A model generated the notes under the pieces. It did no database searches and had not been told where the DNA came from. It saw only the letters and a program-made list of their open reading frames with translations. A DNA stretch of 64,000 nucleotides from Anaerolineales bacterium UBA2181 (GTDB taxonomy: Bacteria > Chloroflexota > Anaerolineae > Promineifilales > UBA4811). Positions within the stretch are counted from its first letter, which is position 1; each line of letters opens with the position of its first letter. The position numbers were made by a program, and so were the translations under genes. The stretch spans positions 1-64,000 of the forward strand of contig DCVT01000015.1 in NCBI GenBank assembly GCA_002328075.1. Direction: 5' to 3'. Below, in pieces: positions 41,661-51,300 of the stretch.

Positions 41661-43574
41661 TCAGATGTCCAGGTACTGCACATCCGTAGCGTGCGTTTGG
41701 ATGAACCGGCGCCGGGGCGGCACGCTGGAACCCATTAGCATGTCAAAAGTCCGGTCCGCATCGGCGGCGTCCTCGATGGTCACCTGCAATAGGGTGCGAT
41801 TGGCCGGGTTCAGGGTTGTCTCCCACAACTGCTCTGGGTTCATTTCGCCAAGACCCTTGTAGCGCTGAATCGATCCCTTGGCACTCGAGCTGTGCAACAG
41901 CTGGTCTTTTTGCTCATCCGAGTAGGCGTAATGGGTAGTCCGGCCGGTTTTCACCAGGTACAGGGGCGGTTGGGCGATGAAAAGGTGACCTTCCTCGATG
42001 AGTTGCTGCATGTAACGGAAAAAGAAGGTGAGGAGCAAGGTCCGAATGTGGCTGCCATCTACATCTGCGTCGCACAGGATAATGACGCGGCTGTAGCGCA
42101 GACTGCCAAGGTCAAAAGTGTCACCAATTCCGCTACCCAACGCGGATATGATGGCTTTGACTTCGTTGTTGTCCAGAATTCGATCCATCCGGGCGCGCTC
42201 CGTGTTGAGGATCTTGCCGCGCAGAGGGAGAACGGCCTGGAAGTGGCGATCCCGCCCTTGCTTGGTGCTTCCACCGGCGCTATCACCCTCGACAATGAAC
42301 AACTCGGTCTTGTGGGGGTCACGCTCGGAGCAGTCTGCTAGTTTTCCTGGGAGGGTCAGGCTTTCCAAGGCGCTCTTGCGGATGACCAGGTCGCGTGCGC
42401 GACGTGCTGCCTCCCGAGCCCGGGATGAAGTCAAGCACTTGGCAAGAATTTCCTTGGCATCACGAGCATGACCTTCCATGAACTGCGCCAGGGCTTCGGA
42501 GACCACCCCTTCCACCAATCCCTTGACCTCGGCGTTCATCAGTTTGACCTTGGTCTGGCTCTCGAATTGGGGATCCGGATGTTTGATGCTGATGATGGCA
42601 GTCATGCCCTCGCGCGTGTCGTCGCCGGAGAGGTTGGCATCCTTGTCCTTGAGTAGGTTGTTCTTGCGCGCATAGTCGTTGATGGTCCGGGTCACGGCCG
42701 AGCGCAATCCAGTCAAGTGCGTTCCGCCGTCGACCGTGTGGATGGTGTTGGCAAATGAATATTCTGAGACAGCCACACCGTCTGTGTATTGAAGGGCGGA
42801 CTCGACGGTGATGCCGTCCACCTCTCGTTCGGCATGGACAATGGGGTGAAGCACCGTCCGATTGCGGTTCAGATAATGCACAAAAGAGGTGATTCCGCCC
42901 TCAAAATAGAAACTCGCTTCGCGCGGGACAGGCTTGACCCTCTCGTCGACCAGGTGGATAAAAACCCCCTTGGTCACGAAGGCCATTTCGCGGAAGCGTT
43001 GAGCCAATGTGTCGAATCGATAGGCTACATCCACGAAAATGGTATCGTCATACAGGAACCGGGTCGTAGTGCCGGTGTTTTTGTTGGGGGCACTCTTAAT
43101 ACGCGTGACAGGTGCCGCTGGAACGCCGCGCTCGTAACGCTGGCGAAACAACCCGCCGTCTCGCTGGACGGTGACCTCCATCCAGGCAGAAAGGGCGTTC
43201 ACTGCCGAGACCCCGACCCCATGGAGACCGCCGGATACCTTGTAACTGGACCGGTCAAATTTGCCGCCAGCGTGCAACGTAGTCATGACTAGCTGGAGCG
43301 CAGAAACTTTCTCGGTAGGATGAGGGGCCACCGGGATGCCACGGCCGTTGTCCTGTACACTGACGCTGTTATCGCCGTGGATGATGACCTCAATTCGGTC
43401 GCAGGCGCCGGAGAGGACTTCATCGATGGAGTTGTCGACCACCTCGTACACCAGGTGGTGCAACGCCCGCACGTCGGTTCCACCCACGTACATGCCCGGC
43501 CGGCGTCGAACGGCTTCTAGCCCCTTGAGTACGGTTATGTCTTCAGCATCGTACCGGCCGACCTGCTCTGTCAT
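41661..43574 (-). CDS. gyrB: DNA gyrase subunit B
   Basis: A 637-residue type IIA topoisomerase ATPase subunit. The GHKL ATPase shows LEAVRRRPGMYVGG, EVVDNSIDEVL, QDNGRGIPV and GGLHGVGVSAVNAL; the Toprim domain shows FIVEGDSAGGS and LCDADVDGSHIRT; the C-terminus has RYKGLGEMNPEQLWETT. ParE is an alternative, but spacing and the GyrB-type C-terminus favour gyrase. The ATG at 43574 follows a CGGAG site; the open frame upstream is not supported. Confidence 0.94.
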   Translation of the reverse strand: MTEQVGRYDAEDITVLKGLEAVRRRPGMYVGGTDVRALHHLVYEVVDNSIDEVLSGACDRIEVIIHGDNSVSVQDNGRGIPVAPHPTEKVSALQLVMTTLHAGGKFDRSSYKVSGGLHGVGVSAVNALSAWMEVTVQRDGGLFRQRYERGVPAAPVTRIKSAPNKNTGTTTRFLYDDTIFVDVAYRFDTLAQRFREMAFVTKGVFIHLVDERVKPVPREASFYFEGGITSFVHYLNRNRTVLHPIVHAEREVDGITVESALQYTDGVAVSEYSFANTIHTVDGGTHLTGLRSAVTRTINDYARKNNLLKDKDANLSGDDTREGMTAIISIKHPDPQFESQTKVKLMNAEVKGLVEGVVSEALAQFMEGHARDAKEILAKCLTSSRAREAARRARDLVIRKSALESLTLPGKLADCSERDPHKTELFIVEGDSAGGSTKQGRDRHFQAVLPLRGKILNTERARMDRILDNNEVKAIISALGSGIGDTFDLGSLRYSRVIILCDADVDGSHIRTLLLTFFFRYMQQLIEEGHLFIAQPPLYLVKTGRTTHYAYSDEQKDQLLHSSSAKGSIQRYKGLGEMNPEQLWETTLNPANRTLLQVTIEDAADADRTFDMLMGSSVPPRRRFIQTHATDVQYLDI

Positions 43575-43691
43575 GCCATCGCTCCGATCAATCGGTTTCG
43601 TTTGCCTCGCCGCGTGGCCTAGGATCGGCAACGCTCCTAATATGACGCCTTATCGAGGGAGGATGCGGTTGACCCACCATGTTTGCGAACC

Positions 43692-44666
43692 TCAGGCGGC
43701 GCCACCGTTGGGACCGGCCAAATACGCCCGCAATTCCCGCCAGTATCGGTATCGGTCCTGGTAGAACACGAACGTCGAAGCAATCAGCCCGCTTGTGATG
43801 AGGGCGTGGCCAAGTATGCCTACCAGGAGCATCCATGAATCATCGGCCGGCAGACTCCAGAGAAAATTCAGACCGGCGCTCAGCGCAGCAGCCAACAACA
43901 GCAGTGCCATTGTGGGAAACGAATTGAACGCCGTCAGGCGCAGGCTATTCAACGTGGCCTTGATCAGCGGCTCTTCGCTGAGTAAGAGACCGTGCACGGT
44001 GAACATCAGATGAAAAAACAGCCAGATTAGTATCAAGGAACCAGTCCAAATGACCAGGGACGCGATCCACGCGTTCCAGGCTGCAACCAAGGAGGCCAGA
44101 ACGAGAACCGGCACAGCCACGACGCAAGCAATCACGCCCAGTGCCAACAGCAAAGCCACTAACGAAGTCCAGTAGCGAGGCACGACGCCTAGCAGCCGAG
44201 GAAGGTTGAACCGCCCGTCTCGCACCTGCTGCGCGATCATGCCCAGATAAAAGCCGCCCAAAAACAGTCCAACCAGCGCAAGTCCGACGAACAGCGCCAG
44301 CCAGGTCAACTCGCTGTGGACAGTCAGCTCATCCGGGATACCCAGGGGAGTGGAGCCCGGCAGCTTTAGGGACATCAGGCTGGGGATTCCCAAGGGCGCG
44401 ATGCTGAGGAGGCCAAAGTAGTTGATATCGGTGGCGGCTTTGAGGAGCAAGTCGAATGCCGGATTCTCGCCCACCATCTGCGTCAGTTGCGCAAACGCCC
44501 GCTCGGCCACCGGCTGGATCGACAGCCGCCTGCCGAACCACAGAAAGAGGTCCAAAGCAACGGGCAGCAGCACCACGACCCAACCGCGGATCACCGCGTC
44601 CAGGCCGCCAGAGAGGCTGGCAATAACACCCAACGGCTTCGATGGTAAGGGTTTGCCTGTGTTCAA
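43692..44666 (-). CDS. Polytopic membrane protein of unknown function
   Basis: A 324-residue protein with about six transmembrane helices (VVVLLPVALDLFLWF, LFVGLALVGLFLGGFYLGMI, others) and no enzyme motif that I recognise. A soluble part of about 60 residues lies between the first two helices. It starts at a TTG at 44666, 4 bases after the remnant of an ABC permease; a start slightly further in is possible. It is on the same strand as gyrB, whose start is 117 bases downstream. Originally it may have been the last gene of the deleted ABC operon. Confidence 0.72.
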   Translation of the reverse strand: MNTGKPLPSKPLGVIASLSGGLDAVIRGWVVVLLPVALDLFLWFGRRLSIQPVAERAFAQLTQMVGENPAFDLLLKAATDINYFGLLSIAPLGIPSLMSLKLPGSTPLGIPDELTVHSELTWLALFVGLALVGLFLGGFYLGMIAQQVRDGRFNLPRLLGVVPRYWTSLVALLLALGVIACVVAVPVLVLASLVAAWNAWIASLVIWTGSLILIWLFFHLMFTVHGLLLSEEPLIKATLNSLRLTAFNSFPTMALLLLAAALSAGLNFLWSLPADDSWMLLVGILGHALITSGLIASTFVFYQDRYRYWRELRAYLAGPNGGAA

Positions 44667-44670
44667 CTTG

Positions 44671-44965
44671 TTAATCCGCCGTCAAGCTCCGGAGGAGCAC
44701 ACGAATGATCTCGCCTGGGCTGGAAACCTGGCCGGCGAGAAGAGCATTGACCTGGAATAGGCGAGCAGCTACCCACAAGGCCCCAATCACCCCCACGAAA
44801 AGCAGTACGACGCCGGTGTATCATGCGAATGGTGGTGGTCTTGCCGGCACCATTGGGACCCAGCATGGCGAAAAACTCGCCCGAGTGGACCTCGAAGGAG
44901 AGATGGTCCACTGCCTTTGTGGCGCCAAAGCTCATGGATACGTTCTTTTCCGCGAGGGCAATCAA
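44671..44965 (-). pseudogene. Deletion scar of an ABC exporter operon (ATPase start joined to permease end)
   Basis: From 44965 to about 44819 the frame reads the first 49 residues of an ABC ATPase (VSMSFGATKAVDHLSFEV; Walker A LGPNGAGKTTTIRM). All later motifs are missing. At about 44818 the same frame becomes nonsense, but the +1 frame reads a typical NatB-type permease C-terminus: VVLLFVGVIGALWVAARLF, then QVNALLAGQVSSPGEIIRVL, ending at a TAA at 44671-44673. So one internal deletion seems to have removed the rest of the ATPase and most of the permease. A good -10 (TATAAT) still stands upstream at 45013-45018. Confidence 0.8.
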
Positions 44966-45012
44966 CTCCGTCTTTCCTCTAATCTGGATTTCGCCTACTT
45001 TTCACCAGGTAG

Positions 45013-45018
45013 ATTATA
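45013..45018 (-). promoter_or_regulatory. -10 element upstream of the ABC remnant
   Basis: Perfect TATAAT on the minus strand. The best -35 candidate (TGTCCA, 16 bases upstream) is weak. It may now drive the downstream membrane protein through the pseudogene. Confidence 0.5.
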
Positions 45019-45085
45019 CCCCAAGCACCGCGATTGGACAGGACCATTTGGCGGACGAAGGGCCAACTCTGGGTTCTGGGCTGTT

Positions 45086-45113
45086 TTGTGACCCGAAGGA
45101 CTCTGGGTATAAT
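45086..45113 (+). promoter_or_regulatory. Promoter of the sugar ABC importer operon
   Basis: TTGTGA (45086-45091) and a perfect TATAAT (45108-45113) with a 16-base spacer. The start codon is 48 bases downstream. Confidence 0.65.
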
Positions 45114-45161
45114 GGCCGTCTGTGTGTTCGTCTTCCCATTGGCTGTTGCTGGCAGAGTGTG

Positions 45162-46052
45162 ATGATCCGAATCTGGCCCCACCCGGCGCCCCATCGAAGG
45201 GGTGTATGGCTGTTGTTGCTTCCCTACCTGGCGGGGTCGGCGGTGTTGGTATTGCTCCCGGCCCTTGCCACCATGGGCATTGCTTTCACCTCCTACAATG
45301 CCATCCAGCCCCCTGTGTGGGTCGGATTGGGTAATTTCCAGCGGCTTTTCGAAACATCGTTGATCAGGGTCTCGCTGCGCAACTCGCTGATCTTCCTGGC
45401 ACTGGCGGTTCCGTTCAGGCTGCTGGCCTCGCTGGTGCTCTCACTATTGCTGCAGACCGACCGAAAGTGCTTTGGCTGGTATCGCACAGCCGTGTTCGTT
45501 CCTGCGGTCATTCCCGAGGCGGCCTTTGCCTTGGTCTGGTTGTGGATTCTCAACCCAGTACACGGGCCGCTAAATCTGCTGCTGCAGTCGATCGGGCTGC
45601 CTGCTCCGGCGTGGCTGGTTGAACCCAGCACGGCCCGCTTGGCCATCGTGATCTTGTCCGTTTTTCAGACTGGCGAGGGGTTCGTCCTGCTCCTGGTGGG
45701 TCTTCAGACCGTTCCGCCGGCAGTTTACGACGCGGCACGGGTCGACGGGGCCTCTGGTTGGCAGTCCTTCCGCCGCATCACGTTGCCCTCGCTGGTCCCG
45801 TGGCTCTTGCTCCTGGTGTTTCGCGATCTTGTGGTGAGTCTGCAGAACACGTTCACGCCATCGTTTGTCCTCACGTACGGCGGGCCATACTATGCTACTA
45901 CGTTCGTGCCCTTGCTCATCTATGAGTTGGCGTTTGACTTTTTTGACCTGGGCTTGGCAGCCGCCGTCATTGTGCTGGTCTTTGGTGTCATCGGGCTGTT
46001 GGTAGTGGGTGTGTTGAACCTAGTTGGGTTGCGCGGGGGCGAAGATGGTTAG
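45162..46052 (+). CDS. Sugar ABC transporter permease (MalF/UgpA type)
   Basis: A 296-residue permease of the carbohydrate-uptake family with six transmembrane helices and the EAA loop YDAARVDGASGWQSFRRITLP (ATPase-docking). The N-terminal LLLPYLAGSAVLVLLPAL is characteristic. The ATG at 45162 fits the promoter at 45086; a longer frame upstream antisense to the ABC remnant is rejected. Its end overlaps the second permease by 8 bases. Confidence 0.92.
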   Translation: MIRIWPHPAPHRRGVWLLLLPYLAGSAVLVLLPALATMGIAFTSYNAIQPPVWVGLGNFQRLFETSLIRVSLRNSLIFLALAVPFRLLASLVLSLLLQTDRKCFGWYRTAVFVPAVIPEAAFALVWLWILNPVHGPLNLLLQSIGLPAPAWLVEPSTARLAIVILSVFQTGEGFVLLLVGLQTVPPAVYDAARVDGASGWQSFRRITLPSLVPWLLLLVFRDLVVSLQNTFTPSFVLTYGGPYYATTFVPLLIYELAFDFFDLGLAAAVIVLVFGVIGLLVVGVLNLVGLRGGEDG

Positions 46053-46971
46053 CAGGGGAATGCCCAAACCCAACCCCGGCCGACTGCCAATCAGCCGAGT
46101 TTTCGAATCTCGAACGCATTCGACCCATCGGGTTGCCATTGACCGTGGTGTCCGTCGCTTGGGTCATGGAATTGCGGGATTCGGGGTAGCGGTGGTGTTC
46201 CTGATGCCCCTCTATTGGATGGTGGTCGCCGCCCTGCGGGAACCGGGCCTGGCCCCTCCTCGTACGGTCGAGTGGTGGCCGGTGGCCCCGCATTGGGACA
46301 ATTTCGCGTCGCTGTTCCGCTTGTTGCCCATGCAACGCTATCTGTCTAACACGCTGATAGTGGTGGCAGTGGCCGTACCGGTCACGTGGTTGACCGCTTC
46401 GTGGGCCGGATTTGGGCTGGCGATGGTGCACGATCCGGCCCGCCGGATTCTGTTGACGCTAAGCGTGGGTTTAATGATGGTACCGGGCGCCTCGGTCTGG
46501 CTCTTTCGCTACCAGATCCTGCGCTGGATGGGGCTGAATGATACGCTGTGGGCCCTGATCCTACCGTCGGTAGCGGCGACCAACCCGCTTTTCGTGCTGC
46601 TGTTCTATTGGACGTTTCAAAGGGTGCCGGCCGGTCTCTATGATTCGGCGTGGCTGGACGGTGCCAGCGTGTTTGCCGTCTGGCGGAAGATCGGATGTCC
46701 GCTGGCCCGGCCGGCGACTGTGGCAGTGATCATCCTGGCTTTTTCCTTCTATTGGAGCGACTTTGTCGGACCCGTGCTGTACCTGTTTCGGCCGCGCTGG
46801 TACACGTTACCGGTGGGTTTGCAGATCCTCAAACAGATGGATGCCACCAACTGGCCGATGCTGATGGCGGCGGCAACCCTGGCGACGCTGCCTGTCATCG
46901 TGGTATTCGTGTGGTCACTATGGCATTTGCTGGGTAGACGGTCGATGGCCGAGGTGTGGGAGCGGTACTAG
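46045..46971 (+). CDS. Sugar ABC transporter permease (MalG/UgpE type)
   Basis: A 308-residue second permease with six helices. The EAA-like loop is YDSAWLDGASVFAVWRKIGCP, here with Trp in place of the usual Ala-Arg context, and MPLYWMVVAALRE begins the first periplasmic segment. It ends immediately before the binding-protein ATG. It pairs with the upstream permease. Confidence 0.92.
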   Translation: MVSRGMPKPNPGRLPISRVFESRTHSTHRVAIDRGVRRLGHGIAGFGVAVVFLMPLYWMVVAALREPGLAPPRTVEWWPVAPHWDNFASLFRLLPMQRYLSNTLIVVAVAVPVTWLTASWAGFGLAMVHDPARRILLTLSVGLMMVPGASVWLFRYQILRWMGLNDTLWALILPSVAATNPLFVLLFYWTFQRVPAGLYDSAWLDGASVFAVWRKIGCPLARPATVAVIILAFSFYWSDFVGPVLYLFRPRWYTLPVGLQILKQMDATNWPMLMAAATLATLPVIVVFVWSLWHLLGRRSMAEVWERY

Positions 46972-48243
46972 ATGAAGCGGGGTTACACTCTGTGGTTGTT
47001 GGCCCTTTGCGCGCTGCAGCTGGTGGCGTGCGAATCGAGGAGCCGACCAGATCGGGTCACGTTCATGGTGTTTGGCGACCCGGCCGAGATAGCTGCCTAT
47101 GAGGGTCTGGTGTCTGCCTTTAACGCGACTCAAGCCGAAATCGAGGTTGAACTGGGCTATATCCCAAGTCAGGATGAGTACCGTCGGCGCCTGGCGACCG
47201 ACTTTGCCGGGGGTGCGCCACCAGATGTCATGCTCCTCAATTACCGCCGATTCGCGGCCTTTGCCGACCAGGGCGGTCTGGAGCCCCTTGACAACTACCT
47301 GCAGCAGAGCACCGTATTGGACCAGCGTGACTTCTATCCTGCGGTGCTGGAGGCCTTTCGGCTGAAAGGCCGGTTGTGGTGTATACCGCAGAACCTCTCC
47401 AGCCTGGTTGTTTACTACAATCGGAACCTGTTCGATGCGGCTGTGGTGCCGTACCCACAGCGTGGGTGGACCTGGGAGCAGTTCCTTGCCGCGGCTCGCA
47501 CGTTGACGCTCGACGTGGATGGCGACGGTAGGACGGACCAATACGGGGTGGGCATCGACCCCAGCCTCCAACGATTGGCGCCCTTTGTCTGGCAGAATGG
47601 CGGCGAGTTGGTGGATGATCCCGCGAGCCCATCGTCCCTGGCGCTGGATCGCGGCCCGGCGCTGGAAGCATTTCGCTGGTTCGTTGCCTTGCAGGTAACC
47701 GAACATGTGGCGCCAGACGCAGTGGCAACCCATGCCGAATCCCTTGAGAGCCGATTCCTGAATGGCCGATTGGCCATGTACCTGAACAGCCGCCGAGGTG
47801 TGCCGACCTACCGCACCATTTCGTCGTTTGATTGGGATGTGGCTCCGCTGCCCGAGGGCCGGCAGCCGGCAGGGATTCTGCACAGCGATGGATACTGCCT
47901 GGCAGCAGCCGGCAAGGACAAGGACGCTGCCTGGCGATTCATCGAGTTCGCCAATTCGTCGGAAGGGCAACAGTTGCTTGCTGAGACCGGACGAACCGTT
48001 CCGTCTCTGCGCTTTGTGGCCGAATCACCGGTCTTTCTGGATCCGAACCATCCGCCGGCCAACAGCCGCGTGTTCTTGGATGAGATTGCGTTCCTCCGCA
48101 CCGTCCCCGTTCACGCCGGGTGGGCTGCGGCCGAAGAGATCGCTAATCGCGAAGTTGAACGGGCGTTCTACGGGCAAGCCTCGGTTGAGGAAGCTGCCCT
48201 GTCCGCAGCCACCCTAACCCAACCGTTTTTCGCGCCCGACTGA
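46972..48243 (+). CDS. Family 1 extracellular solute-binding lipoprotein
   Basis: A 423-residue substrate-binding protein. The signal peptide ends in the lipobox LVAC (Cys20), so it is lipidated by Lgt and tethered outside the membrane. The mature part shows EVELGYIPSQDEYRRRLATDFAGGAPPDVMLLN-type pattern (split over two blocks), the sugar-binding ABC signature. No ATPase gene follows, so the importer must borrow one encoded elsewhere. The ligand, probably an oligosaccharide, cannot be named. Confidence 0.92.
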   Translation: MKRGYTLWLLALCALQLVACESRSRPDRVTFMVFGDPAEIAAYEGLVSAFNATQAEIEVELGYIPSQDEYRRRLATDFAGGAPPDVMLLNYRRFAAFADQGGLEPLDNYLQQSTVLDQRDFYPAVLEAFRLKGRLWCIPQNLSSLVVYYNRNLFDAAVVPYPQRGWTWEQFLAAARTLTLDVDGDGRTDQYGVGIDPSLQRLAPFVWQNGGELVDDPASPSSLALDRGPALEAFRWFVALQVTEHVAPDAVATHAESLESRFLNGRLAMYLNSRRGVPTYRTISSFDWDVAPLPEGRQPAGILHSDGYCLAAAGKDKDAAWRFIEFANSSEGQQLLAETGRTVPSLRFVAESPVFLDPNHPPANSRVFLDEIAFLRTVPVHAGWAAAEEIANREVERAFYGQASVEEAALSAATLTQPFFAPD

Positions 48244-48246
48244 CCA

Positions 48247-48275
48247 TTGCCGGCCGTGGGCGACAGTGGCACAAT
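48247..48275 (+). promoter_or_regulatory. Possible promoter of the 1159-residue secreted protein gene
   Basis: TTGCCG (48247-48252) and CACAAT (48270-48275) with a 17-base spacer, 27 bases before the ATG. Weak. Confidence 0.4.
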
Positions 48276-48302
48276 TGGGCGGATGGCGGCACGGAGAAAG
48301 AC

Positions 48303-51300
48303 ATGAAATCAGCGGTACGCATACTTGTCGGGGTTACGGTCCTTCTAGTGGCCGGGCTTTTCCTGTTGGATACGGACTCTGGAGGACCGCGCAACTCGCA
48401 ACGGGGGATTGGCGCTCAACCTGGCGACAATCTTGACGGACAGGATGTATCCGCCTTTATGGTGAGTGAGCCAGTTTTCCCTACGACCAGCCGTCCGGTC
48501 AGTGAGTTGCCGATCTATGAGCCGGAATACCTGCTAGACCGGGAAATCAACCCGCGTTTGACGCTGGATGTGAACCTGGAGTATCAGGGCGGCTTACCGG
48601 GAGGGGTGGATCCGCTCCTGGCCGTTCAACAGGGCGGAAGCCGAGAACCGCAGGACGCTGGCTTTGTGACACCCATATTGAACATCGCAGGTCAGGGGTA
48701 CACAGGCGTCAACCCCCCGGACACCGAGGGCGACGTGGGACCGGACCACTATGTTCAGGTAATCAACAGTGGCGGCGGCGGAATCTTTACCATCTATAAC
48801 AAATCCAATGGTGCGATCATTGCCGGGCCGATAGCCATCGACTCGCTGGGCTCCGGCGCCTGTGCCTCCGGCCTGGGGGATGGCATTGTCCTGTATGACC
48901 AATTGGCGAACCGGTGGTTATTGAGCGAATTTGCTTATTCCGGCAACCATCTGTGCGTCTACATATCTGTGACGCCGGATCCCACCGGCTCCTGGTACGC
49001 CTTCGACTTTACGACTCCGAGTTTTCCCGATTATCCCAAGTACGCCGTCTGGCCGGACGCCTATTACGTTTCGACGAACGAGAGCTCTGGCCCTGCCGCG
49101 TACGCACTCAATCGCGGCCGGATGCTGCAGGGGCTTTCTGCCACTTTTCAGCGGTTCTCCGTCCCGCGGTTGTACGGATTTGGCTTTCAAGCGCTCACGC
49201 CCAGCGATGTGGATGGACCCAATCCCCCGCCCATTGGCGCTCCCAACTACTATGTCCGGCACCGCGACGACGAGGTCCACAATCCTGGTTCGAGCAACCC
49301 GAACCAGGACTATTTGGAGATCTGGCAGTTCCATGTGGATTTCAACACACCGGCCAATTCCACATTCACGGGTCCTACCAATGTCCCCATTGCCGAGATC
49401 GACTCTGACCTGTGCGGGCTGACTTCCTTTTACTGTTTTCCACAACCGGGGTCAAACACCACCCTGGACCCGTTGCGCGAGGTGGTCATGTGGCGGGCCG
49501 TGTACCGCAATTTCGGAACGCACCAGACGTTGGTAGGAAACCTGGTTACCGACGTCGACGGGACAAACCACGGCGGCGTGAGGTGGTTTGAGTTGCGACA
49601 ACTGAGCTTCGGCTCGTGGTCACTATTCCAGCAGGGAACCTACGCCCCAGACGCACACCATCGGTGGATGGGCAGCATCGCCATGGACGGACAGGGAAAC
49701 ATGGCGTTGGGATACAGCGTTTCCAGCAGTGCTCTCCATCCTTCGATTCGGTACGTGGGGCGGTTGGCCACCGATCCCCTGGGGGTTATGACCCATGGCG
49801 AGGTCATCTTGGCAACCGGTTCAGCGGCCAATAGCAGCAACCGGTGGGGAGACTATAGCTCCATGCACATTGACCCAGCCGACGACTGCACCTTCTGGTT
49901 CACCAACATGTATTCACCCAGCTCGCACTGGGCCACCAGGATCGCCGCTTTCAAGTTCAGTTCTTGTGGAACGCTCGACTTTGCGCTGAGCGTTGTTCCA
50001 GTGGAACGGGCGGTGTGCGCGCCCGACAACGCGGTATTTGAGGTTTCCGTGGCTCCCGATCCCTCCTTCCCCGACCCGGTCACACTGTCGGTCGATGGGA
50101 CGCCGGCCGAAACGACCTTGCAGTTCTCCGCCAACCCCGTCAGTGTGCCAGGCGTGAGCGAATTGACCATCGGCAACACCGAGGGTGCCGCTGCGGGCCG
50201 ATATGACCTGCTGATCCGTGGCGCCAGCCCCGGTGCTGAGCATTCGTCTGGCGTGCGGATGCTGCTATTTTCCAGTCCGCCCGTGGCGGTGACTCTGCTG
50301 CAACCGCCAAACGGCTCTATGGGGATCAGTTCAAAACCGCAATTGTCTTGGGCGATGGACCCGACAGCGTATAGCTATGATCTGCAAATCGCCGCCGACC
50401 CGGACTTTGCTACGATCATCGAGTCGGTGAGCGGAGTGCGGAAGGACAGCTACACGGTGGGTGTTGGCCTACCGGCCGAAACGCTGTTCTACTGGAGGGT
50501 GCGGGCCAACAATCCGTGCGGGGCAGGCGAATACTCGCCGACCTTCTCGTTTCGTACGATGGCGGTGAGCTGTGTGACGTATAGCAGCAGCGATGTCCCG
50601 CAGGCGATACCTTTTGTCGGCAAGATGACCTCTCAGTTGGTCGTTCCCGTCGGAGGCGAGATCATCGACGTCAATGTGGTGGGATTGACGGGTACCCACA
50701 GTTGGGTGGGCGATCTGGTCTTTTGGTTGGATGGCCCATCCGGAACCCGCGCCCAGTTGTTGAATCGGATCTGCTCATCCGCCGACGCATTTGATCTGAA
50801 TCTGGACGACGAGGCGCCCTATGGCAGCGTTCCGTGCCCACCTACCGGAGGAGGAACCTACCGGCCCGCGGCAACGCTCTCTCGCTATGACGGCAGGAAC
50901 AGCATCGGACCGTGGACACTGGTCATTGAGGATGTATCGTCAGGGAATGGTGGAGAACTGGCAGGTTGGGGCCTGGAGATCTGCACTCGAGTGCCCACGG
51001 AGGCAGCAGACCTGGTGCTCAACCTGAACCCGCTCACGGGTCAGGTGGCCGCCGGTGATCCGGTTAGCTACACAATTGGGGTTGTCAACCACGGACCCGA
51101 CCAAGCTACCAAGACAGCGGTGGTCCATATGGTCTCTTCGGCCGTGAACCTGGTTTCCGCCAGTCCGACGCAAGGGGTATGCCAATTGGGCGTCGGAAAG
51201 GTCTTTTGCGACCTCGGTACATTGCTGCCTGACGCGTCGGTATACGTATCCATGGTCGTTGTTCCCACTCAGCCGGGCACCGTCGAGACTGTGGCTCTGG

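Noticed and set aside
44823..45161. 113-codon extension of the first sugar permease
   Set aside because: It is antisense to the ABC remnant and lies upstream of the TATAAT at 45108.
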